Assembly: GCA_003486675.1 (NCBI GenBank)
Contig: DNGG01000313.1
Coordinates: 1 to 5,396 of the forward strand
Direction of reading: 5' to 3'
Source of the DNA: Cyanobacteria bacterium UBA11372
GTDB taxonomy: Bacteria; Cyanobacteriota; Cyanobacteriia; Cyanobacteriales; Aerosakkonemataceae
Length of the DNA stretch: 5,396 nucleotides
In this document: positions 1 to 4,210 of the stretch, piece after piece
Numbering within the stretch: the first letter of the stretch is position 1
Layout: each line of letters begins with the position of its first letter
Notes under the pieces: model-generated
Seen by the model: only the letters and a program-made list of their open reading frames with translations
What the model was told of the DNA's origin: nothing
The model's database searches: none
Position numbers and translations under genes: made by a program

Positions 1-1
1 G

Positions 2-9
2 GCGATCGC
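2..9. repeat. HIP1 octamer GCGATCGC
   Basis: Exact HIP1 palindrome near the window edge, within the possible upstream gene tail. Confidence 0.9.
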
Positions 10-104
10 GCCAAGTTTTTCCCGCTTCTCTAATAATGTCGCCTATTGGCGAGAAACAGGGGAATGCTTTTTTCTTTCGTGGCAAGCAGGAGGATATTTC
101 ATGA
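3..104 (+). CDS. possible 3' tail of an upstream gene (partial)
   Basis: This frame is open from the window edge to a TGA at 102-104. The stop overlaps the ATG of the next gene in an ATGA arrangement, which is typical of translationally coupled genes. The visible residues end in FFFRGKQEDIS and match no family I recognise. Two caveats apply. Only 33 codons are visible, and a second frame (the one used by the downstream gene) is also open to the window edge, so openness alone proves little. The ATGA overlap is the only positive evidence. The sequence before position 1 is needed to decide. Confidence 0.3.
   Translation, partial: RSRQVFPASLIMSPIGEKQGNAFFFRGKQEDIS
88..94 (+). promoter_or_regulatory. 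ribosome binding site
   Basis: AGGAGGA lies six bases before the ATG at 101. It is the strongest Shine-Dalgarno match in the window and decides the start of the downstream gene, although the frame stays open further upstream. Confidence 0.8.
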
Positions 105-421
105 TAACTTGGAACTACCGCGTCTTTCAGGAAGCAAATGGCGATCGCATCATTCGCGAAGTCTTTTATGCAGAAGCAGGATCTATTCTTGGCTGTACAG
201 AAAACGCCGTTGAACCAAAAGGGAAAACCCTGGAAGAATTAGCCAGAGATATTGAATCATTTAAGCAAGCATTAATGCTGCCTGCTTTAACTCTAGCTGA
301 TATTCCCGCTACCCAGATAAAACCAAATAACTATCAAAAACAAAATCACAATATTTCCCATCAGCAACTTATAGCTGAACTTGGATTAGATAGCCCATTA
401 GAAAGCGATATTGGATGGTAA
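101..421 (+). CDS. small HicB-like hypothetical protein
   Basis: Encodes a 106-aa soluble protein with no signal peptide or membrane segment. The start at 101 is fixed by a strong AGGAGGA site. Residues 1-60 are conserved-looking: an aromatic N-terminal strand (TWNYRVFQE), a second strand (IIREVFYAEAGSILGC), then a TLEEL-x3-I-x2-F-x-QAL helix. This order (strands, a GC-T turn, a G-x-TLEE helix) resembles the HicB antitoxin / HicB-like fold, where the motif reads roughly PGCxTxGxTLEEA. The match is by eye and the residues are not identical. Residues 75-106 are polar and probably flexible, ending in a short helix (QQLIAELGL). I recall similar proteins in cyanobacteria annotated only as hypothetical. 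It sits seven bases upstream of the 429-1034 gene and may overlap an upstream gene, so it looks like part of a compact operon. Neither neighbour shows an evident HicA-type toxin, so an antitoxin role is inference only. Confidence 0.75.
   Translation: MITWNYRVFQEANGDRIIREVFYAEAGSILGCTENAVEPKGKTLEELARDIESFKQALMLPALTLADIPATQIKPNNYQKQNHNISHQQLIAELGLDSPLESDIGW
141..148. repeat. HIP1 octamer GCGATCGC
   Basis: Exact HIP1 site inside the HicB-like gene, spanning the codons for the NGDRI stretch near residue 15. Confidence 0.9.
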
Positions 422-428
422 AAAAACA

Positions 429-1034
429 ATGTTTTGCCCAATGCAACTGGATTGTAAAACCATGACAGGGGTGATTTATAATTGCCCCAATTTGTCTGAA
501 TGCTTGCAGAATTCCACCCTAGACAGACTGGCAGCACTGCGGCTTTATTTTCTCAATCAGGGGATTGCTCCTGAAGATATCAAGCTCGCTGGGCAATCTT
601 CAACGATGCGTCCATATTTTCACACGCGGTTTGCTTACAACACCGATTATCAAACTAGAGATATCATTATTTTTGGTAATCCGGTGGAATGGGACGAGGA
701 TCTAAATGATATCAAACCTTTTTATCAATTGAGTCTCGCTCAATTGCAACAATTAATTGAGCAAGGATTTGCCAATCCAGCAGCACAACAAAATAATTCA
801 CCAACGATTCAAGCATTCTTAGAATTTGCTCAAGCACAAGCTAGCAAAGGATTTCAATTTGCCTTTGAAGGCTACGCCATTAGTCCTTTTCGCGACGATT
901 ACCGCGTTAGCGTTGAAGGTATTATCTATCGAGGAAATTACCCCTATCAAATGCTTGTAGAGTTTTATGAATTTGTCGGAGAACCAGATGAAATTGACGT
1001 TCAATCGCACTACTTGCGTGCTTGGTGGGATTGA
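429..1034 (+). CDS. unrecognised protein with twin CPx4C motifs
   Basis: Encodes 201 aa if started at the ATG at 429, seven bases after the stop of the preceding gene. A TTG at 411 would add six residues and overlap that gene. The ATG is preferred, with only a weak GGATGG match ten bases upstream, so coupling to the previous gene is likely. The N-terminus holds two copies of one pattern, CPMQLDC (residues 3-9) and CPNLSEC (residues 19-25). Four cysteines in two CP-x4-C pairs ten apart could bind zinc or another metal. Residues 31-44 look helical. The middle (62-98) is rich in aromatic and acidic residues, residues 100-140 form Gln/Ala-rich helices, and the C-terminal third (143-201) reads like beta strands (FQFAFEGYAI, YRVSVEGIIYRG). 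There is no signal peptide or membrane span. I do not recognise the family. The last three codons, including the stop, match a downstream repeat copy. Confidence 0.72.
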   Translation: MFCPMQLDCKTMTGVIYNCPNLSECLQNSTLDRLAALRLYFLNQGIAPEDIKLAGQSSTMRPYFHTRFAYNTDYQTRDIIIFGNPVEWDEDLNDIKPFYQLSLAQLQQLIEQGFANPAAQQNNSPTIQAFLEFAQAQASKGFQFAFEGYAISPFRDDYRVSVEGIIYRGNYPYQMLVEFYEFVGEPDEIDVQSHYLRAWWD

Positions 1035-1132
1035 TCTGCGCCGACACCCTCAAGGGTGTGGCTATACAAACTAAGCCCGCCAGAGCGGGCTAAAGTTTTT
1101 AAAGCCTGCTACGCCTTGCTTTGTTTGTGTAG
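1025..1132. repeat. palindromic intergenic repeat, unit 1
   Basis: First of two related units. It opens with GTGGGATTGATCTGCGCC (1025-1042), continues with GACACCCTCAAGGGTGT and CTATACAAAC, and closes with the near-inverted GTTTGTGTAG at 1123-1132 (one mismatch to CTATACAAAC at 1062-1071). It contains the perfect hairpin at 1074-1091. The stretch 1039-1071 recurs at 1152-1184 with a single mismatch (1059 T versus 1172 C). The first bases overlap the end of the upstream coding region. Confidence 0.85.
1074..1091 (+). terminator. candidate intrinsic terminator within the repeat
   Basis: A perfect 7-bp stem, AGCCCGC with GCGGGCT around a CAGA loop, is followed by AAAG and then TTTTT (1096-1100). 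It lies about 40 bases past the stop at 1034 and could end the plus-strand transcript. The gap before the T run makes it a moderate candidate. Confidence 0.5.
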
Positions 1133-1267
1133 TGGGATTAATCTACGCCTACGCCGACACCCTCAAGGGTGCGGCTATACAAACGAAGCAAGGCGTAGCG
1201 GGCTAAAGCTTTTAAAGCCTGCTTTGGCAGGCTTTGTTTGTGTAGCGACACCCTTGAGGGTGTCGGC
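1133..1267. repeat. palindromic intergenic repeat, unit 2
   Basis: The second unit repeats the opening of unit 1 (TGGGATTAATCTACGCC), with TACGCC duplicated in tandem. Its arms 1153-1171 and 1249-1267 are a perfect 19-bp inverted repeat, making 1153-1267 one imperfect palindrome of about 115 bp. Inner parts also pair: GCTATACAAAC at 1174-1184 against TTTGTGTAGC near 1237-1246. There is a perfect 9-bp hairpin at 1214-1235 (AAAGCCTGC, loop TTTG) and another at 1246-1265 (8-bp stem, loop TTGA). No transposase is encoded, so this is a non-autonomous palindromic repeat, possibly MITE-like. Confidence 0.85.
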
Positions 1268-1269
1268 TA

Positions 1270-1284
1270 CTCCGTGTCGCGGAG
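1270..1284. repeat. short hairpin next to the M61 stop codon
   Basis: CTCCG and CGGAG form a 5-bp stem around TGTCG, three bases beyond the TAA of the M61 gene. No T run follows on either strand, so a terminator role is doubtful. Confidence 0.4.
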
Positions 1285-1287
1285 ATG

Positions 1288-3075
1288 TTAAATCTGTGAC
1301 AGCGGTACACCCAGCCACCCAGTAAAGTTTTGTTCCTGAACAGGGGAAGGCTTTTCTAAGGCTACCAGTTTATAACTATTAGGATGGGGATCTCCCAAGG
1401 TAACGGGTACAGTCCGCAACTCATCTTGATGGAAAATACTCAGATCGATCGTACTACCAGGTTGGTAATCTTTTAAGCGATCGCTCAATCCCTCCGCCGT
1501 CACCCGAATTCCATCTATTGCTAGCAACTCATCTCCCGCATCTACGCCCGCCACCTGCGCCGGAGAACCCACTTCAACAAACTTAATAACTTCGCGTCCG
1601 TTTTCTGCCTTCGCCGTCAAACCGAGGTGAGGCGGGCGATCGTCTTCAAATTCGGCTTTTACCCGCAAACCAAAGGGTTCTAGGTACTCATCAAACGGTA
1701 GTTCATCCGTTCCATCAACATACCGCGCAAAAAAGTCATCTAAATCGATCTCAGCCACCGACTCGATGACTTGCTTGAGCTGTTGAGGAGTATAACCGAT
1801 TTCTGCTTGCCCGAATTGCTGCCACATTTGGCGCATCACATCGTCAAGCGATCGCTGATTTCCCCACTTTTCTCGAATTGCCAAATCGAGCAAAAACGAT
1901 ACCAATTCCCCTTTTAAATAATAGGAAATCTGGCTATTATCGCTATTAGCATCCCGGCGATACAGCTTAATCCACGCATCAAAACTCGACTCGCTTACCG
2001 GCTGAACTTTGCGTCCCGGCTTTGTTTGCAATAGGGTAATTTCCTTGCTTAAATCCTTCAAATACGCCTTCACATCGTATATTCCAGCCCGATAAGGAAT
2101 CAGCAAATCGTAGTAACTTGTCGTCCCTTCACCAAACCATAAAGAAGGCGTATAATTTTCCCGCTCGTAATCAAAACTCTCCAAAGCTTTAGGACGAATG
2201 CGCTTGATATTCCACAAATGTAAAAATTCATGCGCCACCAATTGTAGAAAGCCTTTGTACTTATCTTTAGAGCGAAAACCGAAGCGCGAGTAAATTAACG
2301 AACAACATTCCTTATGTTCCAAACCCCCATAACCAGACCCAGATAGATGCAGCAAAAATACATAGCGATTGTAAGGCAAACCGCCAAACAAATCCGCCTC
2401 TACCTGAATAATTTTTTTGGTATCCTGAATCATCTGGTCTAGTTGGTAATTTCCTTCACCCCAAATAGCCAGTTCGTGGGATTTTCCTAATACTTCAAAC
2501 TCCCGTAACTCGTGGCAGCCAATTTCAAACGGACTATCGACTAAAGTGTCAAAATCTTTGGCAAAGAAAGTATTAGCCTGACCTTCTGCCGCAGGTAAAG
2601 CCGTTGTGACGCGCCAGTCTGGTTTTGCTGGTGCGATCGCTACCTGCATCGGTTCTTTTTCAAACCCAGGCAGATAGAAGAACAAAGCCGCACCGTTAAA
2701 ATAGCCGTGAGTGCCATCCAAATGATTGGTTCGCACCGACAATTCATTCGCAAAAATGCCGTATTTTACCACAATATCGGCAACATTTTCCGTCTCAACT
2801 TGCCAATGATTTTTGCCTTGCTTCCACCACTTTAACGAACGCCCTTCCCCATCCGTGGCAGAAAAATCCTGCAAATGCTTGGCATATTCTCGCACCAGAT
2901 AAGAACCTGGAGTCCAAACCGGCAGTTTTAAATCCAGAACAGACCCCTGCCAACCCGTCACTTGCAAAGTCACCTCAAACAAGTGGGACTCTGGTTCTGG
3001 CATTGCCACTTGGTAATGAATAGTAGGTGCAGTGCACTGCCAACTATCGGCACGAACCGTTGTTGCTTGTGTCAT
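1288..3075 (-). CDS. M61 family metallopeptidase with PDZ domain
   Basis: A 595-aa protein of usual length for the M61 (glycyl aminopeptidase) family of zinc peptidases, which release N-terminal residues, classically glycine or alanine, from peptides. Order: M61 N-terminal beta domain (about 15-180, including NHLDGTHGYFNGAALF at 117-132), catalytic gluzincin domain (about 190-460) and PDZ domain (about 480-560). The zinc site is HEFLH at 282-286, with E283 as catalytic base and the third ligand E316 in WFGEGTTSYY. The family motif GYGGLEH is at 249-254 onward. The PDZ core shows GSPAQVAGVDAGDELLAIDG (503-522). There is no signal peptide or membrane span, so it is probably cytoplasmic. The ATG is preceded by AAAGGA (3079-3084) at close spacing. 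All key residues are present and the gene looks intact. It follows the crp gene by 90 bp on the same strand and converges with the plus-strand pair. Substrate specificity cannot be read from the sequence. Confidence 0.95.
   Translation of the reverse strand: MTQATTVRADSWQCTAPTIHYQVAMPEPESHLFEVTLQVTGWQGSVLDLKLPVWTPGSYLVREYAKHLQDFSATDGEGRSLKWWKQGKNHWQVETENVADIVVKYGIFANELSVRTNHLDGTHGYFNGAALFFYLPGFEKEPMQVAIAPAKPDWRVTTALPAAEGQANTFFAKDFDTLVDSPFEIGCHELREFEVLGKSHELAIWGEGNYQLDQMIQDTKKIIQVEADLFGGLPYNRYVFLLHLSGSGYGGLEHKECCSLIYSRFGFRSKDKYKGFLQLVAHEFLHLWNIKRIRPKALESFDYERENYTPSLWFGEGTTSYYDLLIPYRAGIYDVKAYLKDLSKEITLLQTKPGRKVQPVSESSFDAWIKLYRRDANSDNSQISYYLKGELVSFLLDLAIREKWGNQRSLDDVMRQMWQQFGQAEIGYTPQQLKQVIESVAEIDLDDFFARYVDGTDELPFDEYLEPFGLRVKAEFEDDRPPHLGLTAKAENGREVIKFVEVGSPAQVAGVDAGDELLAIDGIRVTAEGLSDRLKDYQPGSTIDLSIFHQDELRTVPVTLGDPHPNSYKLVALEKPSPVQEQNFTGWLGVPLSQI
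1477..1484. repeat. HIP1 octamer GCGATCGC
   Basis: Exact HIP1 site in the PDZ region of the M61 gene, over codons for S531-D532-R533. Confidence 0.9.
1848..1855. repeat. HIP1 octamer GCGATCGC
   Basis: Exact HIP1 site in the M61 gene, over codons for Q407-R408-S409. Confidence 0.9.
2633..2640. repeat. HIP1 octamer GCGATCGC
   Basis: Exact HIP1 site in the M61 gene, over codons for A146-I147-A148. It is the last copy: the remaining 2.7 kb has none. Confidence 0.9.
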
Positions 3076-3106
3076 TTTTCCTTTGTCTTTCGACTGATGG
3101 AATTGT

Positions 3107-3165
3107 CAATTTTAGATCCCAGATTGAATTTAAATCTAAAATCTAAAATCTAAAATCTAAAATTG
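3107..3165. repeat. AAATCTA heptad tandem repeat inside an inverted repeat
   Basis: AAATCTA is repeated four times exactly (3132-3159) plus a partial AAAT (3160-3163). The whole is bounded by a perfect 11-bp inverted repeat, CAATTTTAGAT (3107-3117) and ATCTAAAATTG (3155-3165). The right end touches the stop codon of the crp gene. Seven-base tandem repeats (STRR type) are known from cyanobacterial intergenic DNA, though this exact unit is not one of the classic STRR consensuses I can name. On the minus strand it lies between crp and M61 and could fold into an AU-rich hairpin that dampens readthrough. It fills most of the 90-bp gap and leaves about 30 bp before the M61 start. Confidence 0.85.
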
Positions 3166-3849
3166 CTATACTTTTCCAGCCAGATGGTTGAGCTGTTTCA
3201 TATTCACCAGATGAATAGCTTGACGTGGCGGGTCAATTTTGATCCAGCCTTTGCTGTGTAGTTTTTCCATAATTTTGATTGTTTCCTCTACACCGATTCC
3301 CGTCACTTGTGCTAAATCCTTAAAAGGAATGTTATAAATTTCAGTGCTGTTCCCATTCACCTCACCGTAGTTTTCTCCCAAGGAAACCAGCGTATTGGCT
3401 AACTTAACCGCTGGAGGCTGCTGGCGCAGTTGAATGCGGATGTTAGTTTGGCGCAGTCGCCGTACCATCAATTGCAGCATCCGGTGGTGTAGCTGTGGGT
3501 CTTTAAACAAGGTTTGAATAAATCGCTGAGCCGAAATGCTGAGCAAACTCACCTCTGATAAAGCCACCACATCGGTAGAACGTGGAGATTCATCCAGAAC
3601 CGCCATTTCTCCAAAAAAATCACCCCGTCCCAAAATTGCCAGCGTCGCCGCCTCTTCACCGGCAGTACGTCTGACTTTGACCCAGCCAGATACTACGAAG
3701 TAAACTGCGTTACCCCAAGAGTCTTCCATTAAAACCGCTCTGCCTGCTGGATATTCGTGTTCGACAGCAACAGACAGCAGCCATTCCACGGTCTCTGGAT
3801 TAGCAGCATTGAAGAGGGGGAAAAGTTCGCTAAAATCTTCAGTCTGCAT
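3166..3849 (-). CDS. Crp/Fnr family transcriptional regulator
   Basis: A 227-aa protein of normal Crp/Fnr length: cyclic-nucleotide-binding beta-roll (about 10-115), long dimerisation helix (about 118-143) and winged helix-turn-helix (about 145-223). The effector pocket carries GDFFGEMAVLDESPRSTDV. G80, E81, R90, S91 and T92 correspond to the GE-x8-RS phosphate cassette that binds cAMP in E. coli CRP, so cyclic-nucleotide binding is plausible. There are no FNR-type iron-sulfur cysteines. It resembles cyanobacterial SyCRP-type regulators, but I cannot assign it to SyCRP1 or SyCRP2 by eye. The recognition helix reads GIGVEETIKIMEKL instead of the usual SRETVxRxL, losing the arginines that contact TGTGA half-sites. 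The ATG at 3849 has no clear Shine-Dalgarno sequence. M61 follows 90 bp downstream on the same strand, and a PilB-like gene lies 361 bp upstream. Confidence 0.93.
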   Translation of the reverse strand: MQTEDFSELFPLFNAANPETVEWLLSVAVEHEYPAGRAVLMEDSWGNAVYFVVSGWVKVRRTAGEEAATLAILGRGDFFGEMAVLDESPRSTDVVALSEVSLLSISAQRFIQTLFKDPQLHHRMLQLMVRRLRQTNIRIQLRQQPPAVKLANTLVSLGENYGEVNGNSTEIYNIPFKDLAQVTGIGVEETIKIMEKLHSKGWIKIDPPRQAIHLVNMKQLNHLAGKV

Positions 3850-3998
3850 GAAATATCTATAGAAGAATCAACCAAAATGGGCAGCGGTGGCATCTTCTCC
3901 ATGGTTGGAGCAAAGATTAGCTTCTACCATCCTAGTCCAGCTTGTATTCCTGCCATGACAAAATTTGACATCCTCCCCGACTTGCTGGCGCTGAAGTC

Positions 3999-4027
3999 AA
4001 AAGCAGGTATACTGAATACCTGCTTTT
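3999..4027. terminator. strong hairpin, candidate terminator
   Basis: AAAAGCAGGTAT and ATACCTGCTTTT form a perfect 12-bp stem around the loop ACTGA. On the plus strand it ends in TTTTT (4024-4028); on the minus strand it ends in TTTT. It could therefore act in either direction. On the minus strand it lies about 185 bases beyond the stop of the PilB-like gene and upstream of crp, so it may separate those two transcripts. Confidence 0.55.
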
Positions 4028-4030
4028 TAC

Positions 4031-4092
4031 TTGGGGGAGTCCATGTACCGGAGGCTTACTTCGTTGAAGCCTCTGTCCTATAGCTCCCCCAA
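4031..4092. repeat. nested inverted repeats
   Basis: An outer perfect 9-bp pair, TTGGGGGAG (4031-4039) and CTCCCCCAA (4084-4092), encloses a perfect 7-bp hairpin, GAGGCTT (4051-4057) and AAGCCTC (4067-4073). The intervening arms are unpaired, giving a long stem with an internal loop. Function is unknown. Confidence 0.7.
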
Positions 4093-4122
4093 ACCCCCAG
4101 GTTTCGATAGGTTTGGTATCGT

Positions 4123-4140
4123 TGCCTTTGCCCAAAGGCA
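4123..4140. repeat. 8-bp hairpin
   Basis: TGCCTTTG and CAAAGGCA flank CC, in practice a 7-bp stem with a GCCC loop. It lies about 70 bases past the stop of the PilB-like gene. There is no T run, so it is not a typical terminator. Confidence 0.55.
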
Positions 4141-4210
4141 TTAACCAGAAGCATATAACCCGACATCATATCACCATGAGGCGACATCGGTTCCCCCATC
4201 TGTGCCGTCC

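Larger units (their letters stand above)
3960..4205 (-). mobile_element. possible decayed insertion-sequence end
   Basis: The minus strand near 3964-3980 reads GTCGGGGAGGATGTCAAA. From memory this resembles ends of IS200/IS605-type (TnpB) elements in cyanobacteria. Just before it on that strand come several perfect hairpins (3999-4027, 4031-4092, 4123-4140), also typical of such ends. The frames here read only short open stretches with no intact transposase domain, so at most a remnant remains. The resemblance is recalled, not computed. A structured RNA gene or an ordinary hairpin-rich intergenic region are alternatives. The rest of the 361-bp gap (3850-3960) holds no gene I can support, only the upstream region of crp. 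Confidence 0.3.

Noticed and set aside
411..428. TTG start at 411 for the 201-aa protein
   Set aside because: It would overlap the previous gene, and the added residues (MDGKKT) lack any conserved feature. The ATG at 429 fits the seven-base spacing better.
1039..1184. CRISPR or attachment-site reading of the two 33-bp direct repeats
   Set aside because: There are only two copies, each part of a larger palindrome with related flanks, and no integrase or cas gene is nearby.
1056..1325. Plus-strand open frame of 89 codons across the repeat region
   Set aside because: It runs through the palindromic units and into the end of the M61 gene on the other strand. It has no ribosome site or recognisable protein pattern.
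3132..3163. CRISPR-like array
   Set aside because: The units are seven bases long with no spacers, so it is a simple tandem repeat.
3850..3900. Sigma-70 promoter for crp using TATAGA near the start codon
   Set aside because: No matching -35 element was found at the right distance, so it was not called.
3757..4083. Plus-strand open frame of 108 codons overlapping the start of crp
   Set aside because: Its first third is antisense to a well-supported regulator and the rest crosses the hairpin cluster. No domain is visible.
3932..4141. Minus-strand open frame of 69 codons in the gap
   Set aside because: It runs through the inverted repeats and lacks a ribosome site. It may be debris of a mobile element but is not a supportable gene.
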